From Burkholderia cepacia ATCC 25416 (GTDB lineage Bacteria; Pseudomonadota; Gammaproteobacteria; Burkholderiales; Burkholderiaceae), in assembly GCF_001411495.1 (NCBI RefSeq), contig NZ_CP012981.1, positions 3,410,001 to 3,474,000 on the forward strand: a DNA stretch of 64,000 nt, in the 5' to 3' direction. A program made the position numbers and the translations under genes. Numbering within the stretch: position 1 is the first letter of the stretch; each line of letters begins with the position of its first letter. Positions 20,424 to 27,254 of the stretch are shown piece after piece. Below the pieces are notes generated by a model. The model made no database searches. It worked only from the letters and a program-made list of their open reading frames with translations, and was not told the origin of the DNA.

Positions 20424-20427
20424 GTAT
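20403..20427 (-). promoter_or_regulatory. distal IscR type-1-like binding site
   Basis: Read on the minus strand the 25-bp site begins ATACTTGACT and ends CGTCAAATAT. By eye it agrees with about 22 of 25 positions of the type-1 IscR consensus. It covers the -35 hexamer of the isc promoter. Confidence 0.82.
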
Positions 20428-20472
20428 CCATGTCTTTGAAAGGGTATTCGTAGACCGCTGAATACCGCGCGA

Positions 20473-20955
20473 TCAGCGCTCCGTGCGGGGCCGGAGCGTC
20501 TCGAGCAGGCCCGCGCACGCGCGCTCGACCTGATCGAGCACCTGCTCGAAGCCCTGCGCGCCGCCGAAATACGGATCGGCCACTTCGGTTTCGGTCGAAT
20601 CCGGCGCGAATTCCATCAGCAGGCGCACCTTGTCGAGATGCTGCGGCGGACAGCGGCGGCGCAGCTCCGCGAGATTCGCCTCGTCCATCGCGAGCAGCAG
20701 GTCGAAGCGCTCGAAATCCGCCGCGCTCACCTGTCGCGCGCGCAGCGCCGACAGGTCGTAGCCGCGGCCGCGAGCGGCCGCCTGCGCACGCGTATCGGGT
20801 GGCTCGCCGACATGCCAGTCGCCGGTGCCGGCCGAATCGATCGCGATCCGGTCCGCCAGCGCGGCCGCATCGACCTGATGACGCATCACGCCTTCCGCGG
20901 TGGGCGAACGGCAGATGTTGCCGAGACAGACGAAACAGATCGAAACGCGGGTCAT
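20473..20955 (-). CDS. low-molecular-weight protein tyrosine phosphatase
   Basis: A 160-residue phosphotyrosine phosphatase of the low-molecular-weight class. The P-loop is at the N-terminus: VCLGNICRSPTAEG, giving the C(X)5R signature. The general-acid loop VADPYFGG is near residue 125, and the length is normal for the family. Bacterial members act on tyrosine kinases of capsule or exopolysaccharide export or on small arginine or tyrosine phosphate substrates. No kinase or polysaccharide gene is nearby, so this copy is probably the housekeeping one and its target cannot be named. It lies upstream of the isc cluster on the same strand but is separated from it by the iscR promoter. Confidence 0.93.
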   Translation of the reverse strand: MTRVSICFVCLGNICRSPTAEGVMRHQVDAAALADRIAIDSAGTGDWHVGEPPDTRAQAAARGRGYDLSALRARQVSAADFERFDLLLAMDEANLAELRRRCPPQHLDKVRLLMEFAPDSTETEVADPYFGGAQGFEQVLDQVERACAGLLETLRPRTER

Positions 20956-21056
20956 CGCACTATCGGAAAGCCGCGGCGAACCGCGCGGGAGAAGAACACG
21001 CCATTATACAAAGGCGACCGGAATCGCGCCGCCCGGCAAAGCGACGGCGCCGTGCA

Positions 21057-21284
21057 TTACAGCGCCTTCGGCGCGACGAGCGCGACGTCGCCGGATGCCG
21101 CCGGCAGCGGCTTCGCCGCGTCGTCGACCAGCCCGAACGACACCGCACGAGCCAATTCAGCGGATGCCTGGTGAACTGCGAGCGGGCCACGCGACGGCGC
21201 ATCGGCCATCGCATGCAGATAGGCAGCCGCGGCCAGCGGAACGACGATTGCCAGCGGCCAGTACATCGATATTGTCTTTTTCAT
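21057..21284 (-). CDS. small membrane-anchored hypothetical protein (75 aa)
   Basis: A short protein with a basic start (MKKTISMYW) and one hydrophobic segment at about residues 9-25 (PLAIVVPLAAAAYLHAM), then a small alanine-rich tail of about 45 residues. It could be a single-span membrane protein or an exported peptide. A strong ribosome site AAGGAGGT lies 7 bp before the ATG, which is the main reason to call it real. I do not recognise the family. It lies downstream of lutB on the same strand, 129 bp away, with its own possible leader that contains a small hairpin near 21310-21330. Confidence 0.6.
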   Translation of the reverse strand: MKKTISMYWPLAIVVPLAAAAYLHAMADAPSRGPLAVHQASAELARAVSFGLVDDAAKPLPAASGDVALVAPKAL

Positions 21285-21413
21285 GATGCGGACCTCCTTG
21301 ACCTCGTACCCCGAAACCCGATTCCGGGGACTACAGACGAGATTCTATAGACCGCATCTATCGAGATAAATATCCAAATAGCGAACGCTCTGTTGTCGCC
21401 GGATGAACAGTCG

Positions 21414-22823
21414 TCAGCCGAGGTGGCTTTGCGACGCCGCGTACAGTTCCCGGAACGTGCGCCCGGTCGGGGTCGGCATGTCGCGCGTGTCCATCCAGCC
21501 GCCCATCATCGGCAGGCGCCGCAGCGTGCCTCCGGCACCCAGCCGCTCGAGGATGCGCACCGCGAGCTTCGTCGTCAGTGCGTACAGCATCGGCCGCCGC
21601 GCGACGAAACCCCATGCGGTGAGCGCCGCCCGCTCGCGCCACGGCCGCAGGTGCCGCTCGACCTGTTTTTCGCGCAGCGTGCGCAACAGATGCGACAGCG
21701 GAATCCCGGCCGGGCAGACGCTGTCGCATTCTCCGCAAAGCGTCGCGGCCTGCGGCAGATCCAGCGCGCGATCGAGCCCGACGTAACTCGGCGTCAGCAC
21801 GGAACCCATCGGCCCCGGGTAGACCCAGCCGTACGCATGGCCGCCGACCTTCTGGTAAACCGGGCAATGGTTCATGCATGCGCCGCAGCGGATGCAACGC
21901 AGCATCTCCTGGAACTCGCCGCCGATCAGCCCCGTGCGGCCACCGTCGACGAGCACCACGTAGTTGTGCTCGGGGCCGTCCTCATCGTCCGGCCCGCGCG
22001 GCCCGGTCAGCAGCGAGAAATAGTTCGACGTCTTCTGACCCGTCGCGGAACGCGGCAGCAGGCGCATCGCGGTCGCGAGGTCCTCGAGGGTCGGCAGCAC
22101 CTTCTCGATGCCCGTCACCGCCACATGCACGCGCGGCATCACCGTGCACATCCCCTCGTTCCCTTCATTCGTCACGATCGCGACCGAACCGGTCTCGGCG
22201 ATCACGAAGTTGCCGCCGGTCACGCCCATGTCGGCCGACATGAAATGCGGGCGCAGCACCTCGCGCGCCTCGCGCGTCATGTCCGGAATCTCGGTGAGCC
22301 GCTCGCGGTGGTGCGTGCGCGCGAACAGGTCGGCGATCTCGTCCTTGTCCTTGTGGACGACGGGCGCGATGATGTGGCTCGGCGGCTCGTTGTCGTTGAT
22401 CTGCAGGATGTATTCGCCGAGGTCCGTCTCGATCGATTGCACGCCCATTTCCGCGAGCACCGCGTTCAGGCGCATTTCCTCCGACACCATCGACTTGGTC
22501 TTGATGACCTTCTTCACGTCGTGACGGCGCGCAATGTCGGCCACGAGCCGCGCGGCGTCCGCCGTCGTCTCAGCGAACAGCACGGTCGTGCCGCGCCGCG
22601 TCGCCTCCTGCTCGAAGGCCTCGAGCCACACGTCGAGGTTCTCCAGCGCGCGGTTGCGGCGCGCCTTCAGCGCGGCCCGCGTGGCCGGGAAGTCGATCGC
22701 GGTCATCGCGTCGGCACGCGCGGACACGAACTTCGTCGACAGCTTCTTCAGGTTCTGCTGCAGGCGCTGGTCGGCCAGCTTCTGGCCGGCGCGCGCCTTG
22801 AAATGCATCGATTGGACTTGCAT
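21414..22823 (-). CDS. lutB: lactate utilization iron-sulfur protein LutB
   Basis: LutB is the iron-sulfur and LUD-domain subunit of the LutABC system that oxidises L-lactate to pyruvate. The 469-residue protein has an N-terminal LUD domain (for example KVIKTKSMVSEEMRLN and VAITNEGN-like AIVTNEGNEGMC), then two [4Fe-4S] motifs: CIRCGACMNHCPVY and CGECDSVCPAGIP. The C-terminal helical tail (DUF3390-like) is present. The gene follows lutA with a 34-bp gap. A lutC gene does not follow; the next genes are a tiny membrane protein and a phosphatase. Start could be ATG 22823 or ATG 22808 (MHFKARAG). Confidence 0.92.
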   Translation of the reverse strand: MQVQSMHFKARAGQKLADQRLQQNLKKLSTKFVSARADAMTAIDFPATRAALKARRNRALENLDVWLEAFEQEATRRGTTVLFAETTADAARLVADIARRHDVKKVIKTKSMVSEEMRLNAVLAEMGVQSIETDLGEYILQINDNEPPSHIIAPVVHKDKDEIADLFARTHHRERLTEIPDMTREAREVLRPHFMSADMGVTGGNFVIAETGSVAIVTNEGNEGMCTVMPRVHVAVTGIEKVLPTLEDLATAMRLLPRSATGQKTSNYFSLLTGPRGPDDEDGPEHNYVVLVDGGRTGLIGGEFQEMLRCIRCGACMNHCPVYQKVGGHAYGWVYPGPMGSVLTPSYVGLDRALDLPQAATLCGECDSVCPAGIPLSHLLRTLREKQVERHLRPWRERAALTAWGFVARRPMLYALTTKLAVRILERLGAGGTLRRLPMMGGWMDTRDMPTPTGRTFRELYAASQSHLG

Positions 22824-22857
22824 CGCGGTATCGGGGAAAAGTGAGCGGAACCGGGCG

Positions 22858-23580
22858 TCAGACGTCGCCCGCCAGCACCTGCGCGACGTGCAGCACGCGC
22901 GTGTCGCGGTCGCCGGTGCGGCGCAACCGCCCTTCGATGTTCAGCATGCAACCGAGATCGCCGAGCACGACGGCGCCCGCGCCCGACGCGCGCACGTTCG
23001 CGCACTTCTCGTCCGCGATGGCCGCCGAGATGTCGCCGTACTTCACCGCAAACGTGCCGCCGAAGCCGCAGCAGTGCTCGCAGTCCTTCATCTCGGTGAC
23101 CGCAATGCCGCGCTGCGCGAGCAGCGCGCGCGGCTGTGCCTTCACGCCGAGCTCGCGCAGGCCCGAGCACGAATCGTGATAGGTGACGGGCCCCGTGAAT
23201 TCACCCGGCGCGAGCGAGACCTTCGCGACATTCGCCAGGAAATCGGTCAGTTCGTAGACCTTCTGCTGGAACCGCGTGTAGCGCCCCATCAGCTCGGGGT
23301 CGTCGCGGAACAGGTCGCCGTAGTGCGCGCGGATCATCCCGCCGCACGAACCCGACGGCGCGACGACGTAATCGAACTGCTCGAACTCGCGCAGCGTCTT
23401 TTCCGCGAGATCGCGGGCGAGCGCGCGGTCGCCCGAATTGTAGGCCGGCTGGCCGCAGCAAGTCTGCGCGGGCGGCACGATCACCTCGTAGCCGGCGTCG
23501 CGAATCAGCTTGAGCGCCGAAAAACCGATTTCCGGACGCATCAGATCGACCAGGCAGGTCACGAACAAACCGACTCGCAT
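22858..23580 (-). CDS. lutA: lactate utilization Fe-S oxidoreductase subunit LutA
   Basis: LutA resembles GlpC/HdrD-type subunits with two cysteine-rich CCG domains. The 240-residue protein starts MRVGLFVTCLVDLMRP at ATG 23580, with AAGGAG 5-10 bp upstream. The first CCG domain has FVTCLVD and QTCCGQPAYNSGD; the second has YHDSCSGLRELG and CEHCCGFGGTF. With LutB it is predicted to transfer electrons from L-lactate in the cytosol or at the membrane. A reading from 23661 adds 27 residues without support. It is divergent from an IclR-family regulator gene 183 bp away. Confidence 0.93.
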   Translation of the reverse strand: MRVGLFVTCLVDLMRPEIGFSALKLIRDAGYEVIVPPAQTCCGQPAYNSGDRALARDLAEKTLREFEQFDYVVAPSGSCGGMIRAHYGDLFRDDPELMGRYTRFQQKVYELTDFLANVAKVSLAPGEFTGPVTYHDSCSGLRELGVKAQPRALLAQRGIAVTEMKDCEHCCGFGGTFAVKYGDISAAIADEKCANVRASGAGAVVLGDLGCMLNIEGRLRRTGDRDTRVLHVAQVLAGDV

Positions 23581-23670
23581 ACGCGCTCCTTCGAGAAAAC
23601 GGCTCTCATTATCCGCCGTTTGGCCGGCGAGACCAACGCCGGCTCGCGCGCAAGCCCGCACTGCGCGAAA

Positions 23671-23720
23671 CGAGGACTTCCTCGAACGGCGTTCGCTTTT
23701 TTCACGATACGAGATACAAT
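23671..23720 (+). promoter_or_regulatory. lutA-iclR divergent regulatory region
   Basis: Contains a 6-bp-arm inverted repeat CGAGGA-CT-TCCTCG (23671-23684) and, 30 bp further, a TACAAT -10 (23715-23720) facing the regulator gene. The repeat is a candidate operator for the adjacent regulator, but no IclR consensus is strict enough to confirm it. Confidence 0.4.
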
Positions 23721-23763
23721 CGTTGCAACACCGCTTGCCGCGTCAACCGATTTCTCCCCCGAC

Positions 23764-24573
23764 ATGAGCCAACCCACCCCGGATTCCAAAACGTCGATCC
23801 AGGTGATCGAACGCATGATGCGGTTGCTGGACGCGCTCGCCGCGCACAGTGACCCCGTGAGCCTGAAGGAACTTGCGCAGCGCACGGAGCTGCACCCGTC
23901 TACGGCGCACCGCATCCTCAACGACATGGTGACCTGCCGCCTCGTCGACCGCTCCGATCCCGGCACGTATCGCCTCGGCATGCGGCTGCTGGAGCTCGGC
24001 AACCTCGTGAAGGCACGCCTGTCGGTGCGCGACGCGGCGCTGATGCCGATGCGCGAGCTGCACCGCCTCACCGGGCAGACCGTGAACCTGTCGGTGCGCC
24101 AGGGCGACGAGATCGTCTACATCGAGCGCGCGTATTCGGAGCGCTCGGGGATGCAGGTCGTCCGTGCGATCGGTGGCCGCGCGCCGCTGCACCTTACGTC
24201 GGTCGGCAAGCTGTTCCTTGCAGCCGACGAAACGTCGCGCGTGCGCGCCTATGCAACGCGCACGGGGCTGTCCGGCCATACGCAGAACAGCATCACCGAC
24301 ATCGCGAAGCTCGAGCGCGAGCTGACGATCGTCCGCCAGCAATCGTGCGCACGCGACAACGAGGAACTGGAGCTCGGCGTGCGCTGTATCGCGGCCGGCA
24401 TCTACGACGATTCGGGCAAGCTCGTCGCGGGCCTGTCGCTGTCGGCACCGGCCGATCGTCTCCAGGATGCCTGGCTCGGCCAGTTGAGCCGTACTGCCCT
24501 CACCATTTCGGAATCGCTCGGCTACCGGCCGGCGCCCACGAAGGATGCGGACGGGCTGCAGCGGCAGGCGTAA
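23764..24573 (+). CDS. IclR family transcriptional regulator
   Basis: A 269-residue regulator with an N-terminal winged helix-turn-helix (about residues 15-75: VIERMMRLLDALAAHSDPVSL, ELAQRTELHPSTAHRILNDM) and a C-terminal ligand domain (about 85-255) with typical IclR segments RDAALMPMREL, IGGRAPLHLTSVGKLFLA and CIAAGIYDDSGKLVAGLSLS. The position opposite lutAB suggests that it controls lactate use. Ligand unknown. The ATG at 23764 is preceded by a Pro/Ser codon stretch and no strong ribosome site. It ends before a strong terminator shared with the converging endopeptidase gene. Confidence 0.92.
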   Translation: MSQPTPDSKTSIQVIERMMRLLDALAAHSDPVSLKELAQRTELHPSTAHRILNDMVTCRLVDRSDPGTYRLGMRLLELGNLVKARLSVRDAALMPMRELHRLTGQTVNLSVRQGDEIVYIERAYSERSGMQVVRAIGGRAPLHLTSVGKLFLAADETSRVRAYATRTGLSGHTQNSITDIAKLERELTIVRQQSCARDNEELELGVRCIAAGIYDDSGKLVAGLSLSAPADRLQDAWLGQLSRTALTISESLGYRPAPTKDADGLQRQA

Positions 24574-24594
24574 GCCGCTCCCGCGCTCCCGCAG

Positions 24595-24627
24595 TAAAAA
24601 AGCCCCGCGATTGCGGGGCTTTTTTTC
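24595..24627. terminator. bidirectional intrinsic terminator
   Basis: Hairpin GCCCCGC-GATT-GCGGGGC flanked by an A-run and a T-run. It lies between the converging iclR-family gene and the PBP7-like gene. Confidence 0.93.
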
Positions 24628-24667
24628 GACCATCGGCGCGGCGGCGAACCGCCACGCCGCCGTGCGA

Positions 24668-25837
24668 TCAGGTCCCACCGTTCGGCGTGTTGGCCGCCGT
24701 CAGGCGCTCGCCGCCGCCGGCGTCGAGCCAGTTACGCAGACGCGCCGCGTCGGCGAAGCGCGAATACTTGCCGAACGAATCGAGCAGCACCATCACCATC
24801 GGCCGGCCGTGGATCGTCGCCTGCATCACGAGGCATTCGCCCGCTTCGTTGATGAAGCCCGTCTTCTGCAGACCGATGTCCCACGAGCCGTTGCCGCGGA
24901 TCAGCGCGTTCGTGCTGTTGTAGGCGAGATTGCGCTTGCCCGTGTACACCTCGTAGCTGCGATCGGTCGAGAACTGACGGATCATCGGGTACTGGTACGC
25001 CGCATTGACCATCTTCACCAGATCGCGCGCGCTCGACACGTTCGAGCTCGACAGGCCGGTCGAATTCTCGAAATGGGTATCGGCCATGCCGAGCGACTTC
25101 GCCTTCGCGTTCATCGCGGCGATGAACGCCGGACGACCGCCCGGGTAATAACGCGACAGCGCGGCGGCCGCGCGGTTTTCCGACGCCATCAGCGCGATGT
25201 GCAGCATGTCTTCACGCGACAGCACCGAGCCGACCGACAGGCGCGAGCCCGTGCCCTTCTCGTAGTCGCGGTCTTCGTCGGTGACTTCGATCTGGTCGGC
25301 CATCGGCGCCTTCGAGTCGAGCACGACCATCGCCGTCATCAGCTTCGAGATCGACGCGATCGGCACGACGGCGTGCGAATTCTTGTCGAACAGCGGCTCG
25401 CCGGAATTCTGGTCGACGACGTACGCGACGCTCGAACGCAGCGCGAGCGCGTCCGGCGTGTCGTGCAGGCCGAACGCCTGGCCGACGCTCTGCCGGCGCG
25501 GCTGGAACGCGACCTTGCGAACCGCGCCGTGATGGCCGGCACGCACGCTGTTCGCCGCGAGCGTCACGCGCTTGCGCGACGCCTTTGCGCGCGGCGCATC
25601 GGCCGCGGCGACCTTGGCGGATTTGTCGGAGGTAGCCCTGGCCGACTTCTTCTTCGCGGACGAAGCAGGAGCGACAGCCTTTTTCTTGGCGGCTTGTTGG
25701 GTCTTCGCAGTGGCGGCAAAGGCGTCAGCGGGCGTGACGGACGCAGTGGTCGCCAGCAAGGCGACAGCGACCGACACAGCCGTGCCGAGCGTCATGCTCT
25801 GCAACAATCTGCGCGGTGAAAACGATTCGGCTTTCAT
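24668..25837 (-). CDS. pbpG: D-alanyl-D-alanine endopeptidase (PBP7-like)
   Basis: Periplasmic penicillin-binding protein of the S11 peptidase family that cuts peptidoglycan cross-links. The 389-residue protein has a signal-like hydrophobic stretch (about 13-35), a long Lys/Ala/Ser linker (about 42-92), and the three active-site motifs: SISK with nucleophile Ser162 and Lys165, SEN in MASENRAAAALSRYYPGG, and KTGF in LQKTGFINEAG. The Lys/Ala linker is longer than in E. coli PBP7, which may give affinity for peptidoglycan or DNA-like polyanions. Start at ATG 25837 (MKAESFSPRR) is favoured over an upstream start at 25873, though its ribosome site is weak. Confidence 0.9.
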   Translation of the reverse strand: MKAESFSPRRLLQSMTLGTAVSVAVALLATTASVTPADAFAATAKTQQAAKKKAVAPASSAKKKSARATSDKSAKVAAADAPRAKASRKRVTLAANSVRAGHHGAVRKVAFQPRRQSVGQAFGLHDTPDALALRSSVAYVVDQNSGEPLFDKNSHAVVPIASISKLMTAMVVLDSKAPMADQIEVTDEDRDYEKGTGSRLSVGSVLSREDMLHIALMASENRAAAALSRYYPGGRPAFIAAMNAKAKSLGMADTHFENSTGLSSSNVSSARDLVKMVNAAYQYPMIRQFSTDRSYEVYTGKRNLAYNSTNALIRGNGSWDIGLQKTGFINEAGECLVMQATIHGRPMVMVLLDSFGKYSRFADAARLRNWLDAGGGERLTAANTPNGGT

Positions 25838-25900
25838 TGGGGTCTGGACAAAGCGGGCGGGAGGTTTCCGCAAGTGTAGTTAAAGCTGAAAAAAAGAGCA

Positions 25901-25928
25901 ATATTAGGCACTTACCGATCGTCGTTAA
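25901..25928 (-). promoter_or_regulatory. probable promoter of pbpG
   Basis: On the minus strand TTAACG (25923-25928) and TAATAT (25901-25906) are 16 bp apart, placing the start about 57 bp before the ATG at 25837. Both hexamers are moderate matches. Confidence 0.5.
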
Positions 25929-26230
25929 ACCGGAATGTAAGGGTTGGCCAACCTCTGACCAATGAACCCTCCCGCTCCCATCGAAAAAATTCATGGGATG
26001 CGCTGCCCGACAGTACCCGTCTCCCGATTACACACGGTTAATTGAGATAACGTCACTTCGGAGGCGATTTAAAGCGGGGAAACTACGTATCCGGCGCTCG
26101 GGGTGCCTGGGAGCCGGTCTCGGCCGTGGCGGCGGCACGTCGCCACGGTACGCGCATCGAAACGGCGCGTTTTCGACAGGAACAGAAGGATAACGTTCCA
26201 TGACCCTGTCAGGTTTACCTGTGCATGATC

Positions 26231-26268
26231 ATGGTGCGCCGCGTGCGCCCCGCGTCCGTGCGCACCAT
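26231..26268. repeat. long-range inverted repeat upstream of phasin
   Basis: Arms ATGGTGCGC (26231-26239) and GCGCACCAT (26260-26268) are exact complements across a 20-bp GC-rich spacer. There is no T-run, so it is not a normal terminator. It lies about 95 bp before the phasin -35 and could be an operator or the end structure of an unseen transcript. Confidence 0.5.
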
Positions 26269-26339
26269 CTGGGAGACGCGCGTGAAACCGATTCCGAACG
26301 GGCACGATAACTTGTTGTTTTATCGATAATTTGTCGCGA

Positions 26340-26354
26340 TTGTGCAACGCACAA
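26340..26354. promoter_or_regulatory. palindrome upstream of the phasin -35 (possible PhaR site)
   Basis: TTGTGC-AAC-GCACAA is a perfect 6-bp-arm palindrome ending 7 bp before the -35. Its first 12 bases recur in exact inverse orientation just after the predicted transcription start (26402-26413). PhaR repressors in related bacteria bind short repeated sites at phasin promoters, so a PhaR role is inferred. Confidence 0.55.
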
Positions 26355-26361
26355 AAAACAC

Positions 26362-26389
26362 TTGACATCCGTTTTCTCTGCCCTAAAAT
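26362..26389 (+). promoter_or_regulatory. sigma-70 promoter of the phasin gene
   Basis: A perfect TTGACA (26362-26367) and TAAAAT (26384-26389), 16 bp apart. The predicted start near 26396 leaves a leader of about 94 bases. Confidence 0.82.
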
Positions 26390-26401
26390 AGGCCTCATTG
26401 C

Positions 26402-26413
26402 TGCGTTGCACAA
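26402..26413 (+). promoter_or_regulatory. downstream inverted copy of the phasin promoter repeat
   Basis: TGCGTTGCACAA is the exact reverse complement of 26340-26351. It sits roughly at +7 to +18 of the predicted transcript, a position suited to repression. Confidence 0.55.
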
Positions 26414-26489
26414 AGCACGCGCATCCGAGGTTCCCCGTCGTAGTGCCCTTTACCCTGCGATCGACGCGATCGCTTTTCAGGAGCTGGAC

Positions 26490-27056
26490 ATGTCCTTGCT
26501 GACCCCCGAGCAAATCGCCGCTGCACAGAAAGCCAACCTCGAAAGCCTGTTCGGTCTGACGACCAAGGCGTTCGAAGGCGTCGAGAAGCTGATCGAACTC
26601 AACCTGCAGGTCGTGAAGTCGACGCTGGCCGAAGGCCAGGAAAACGCACAGCGCCTGCTGTCGGTGAAGGACGCACAGGAACTGATCGCCCTGCAAGCCA
26701 GCCTGTCGCAGCCGGTCGCGGAAAAGGTGCTGTCGTACGGCCGTCACCTGTACGAAATCGCATCGTCGACGCAAGCCGAGTTCGCGAAGGTTGCAGAAGC
26801 GCAATTCGAAGAGCAGAACAAGAAGGTCCAGGCACTCGTCGACAACGTCGCGAAGAACGCCCCGGCCGGTTCGGAAACGGCTGTCGCCGCACTGAAGTCG
26901 GCACTGAACGCTGCGAACACCACGTACGAAACGGTTCAGAAGGCCACGAAGCAAGCCGTCGAAATCGCTGAAACGAACTTCAACGCTGCTGCTGCCGTCG
27001 CAACGAAGGCTGCTACCGCCGCTGCCGCACGTCGTTCGAGCAAGCCGGCCGCGTAA
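26490..27056 (+). CDS. phaP: phasin family protein (polyhydroxyalkanoate granule coat)
   Basis: Phasins cover polyhydroxybutyrate granules in the cytoplasm and control their size and number. The 188-residue protein is almost entirely amphipathic helix, with no cysteine and few aromatic residues. It starts [20 protein letters not shown] and ends in an Ala-rich, Lys/Arg-tipped tail ([18 protein letters not shown]). The segment [20 protein letters not shown] is the recognisable phasin_2 domain. The ATG at 26490 follows AGGAG at good spacing; upstream in-frame codons are leader, not protein. Codon choice is strongly biased, as expected for an abundant protein. It has its own promoter and terminator and is monocistronic. 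Confidence 0.94.
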   Translation: MSLLTPEQIAAAQKANLESLFGLTTKAFEGVEKLIELNLQVVKSTLAEGQENAQRLLSVKDAQELIALQASLSQPVAEKVLSYGRHLYEIASSTQAEFAKVAEAQFEEQNKKVQALVDNVAKNAPAGSETAVAALKSALNAANTTYETVQKATKQAVEIAETNFNAAAAVATKAATAAAARRSSKPAA

Positions 27057-27076
27057 GCGTCCCCTGCTCCTGAAAG

Positions 27077-27099
27077 AGCCGCGCACAGCGCGGCTTTTT
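27077..27099 (+). terminator. intrinsic terminator of the phasin gene
   Basis: Hairpin AGCCGCGC-ACA-GCGCGGCT followed by TTTTT, 20 bp after the phasin stop codon. Confidence 0.93.
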
Positions 27100-27183
27100 C
27101 GTTTCTGGCACCGCACCACGCCGGAATCGCCAAGCCGCCGGCCGTGCTCGAACGGTCGTTTGAGCATCGGCCGCCCGCAAAAG

Positions 27184-27224
27184 AAAACGCCGCCGCCCGG
27201 ATCGCCCGGGAGGCGGCGTTTTTT
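27184..27224 (-). terminator. intrinsic terminator of lpdA
   Basis: Arms AAAACGCCGCC and GGCGGCGTTTT enclose a smaller GC hairpin. The minus-strand reading ends in a T-run, 30 bp after the lpdA stop. It can also act on the plus strand. Confidence 0.9.
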
Positions 27225-27254
27225 GTGGCCGGCAACATGCCGGCCCCGGTCGCG

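Larger units (their letters stand above)
25838..26489. other. 652-bp regulatory intergenic region between pbpG and the phasin gene
   Basis: Divergent region. Near the pbpG side it holds the pbpG promoter and a perfect 12-bp palindrome GGTTGGCCAACC (25942-25953) 13 bp beyond the -35. The middle (about 25960-26220) shows no structure or coding signal to me; a 66-codon frame at 25993-26193 lacks a ribosome site. A 9-bp-arm hairpin lies at 26231-26268. The phasin promoter and its flanking repeats fill the right side. A strong leader or a small RNA could exist here but I cannot demonstrate one. Confidence 0.55.

Noticed and set aside
25993..26193. 66-codon frame in the pbpG-phasin gap
   Set aside because: No ribosome site, no hydrophobic or conserved segment, and Arg/Gly-rich composition typical of non-coding GC-rich DNA.
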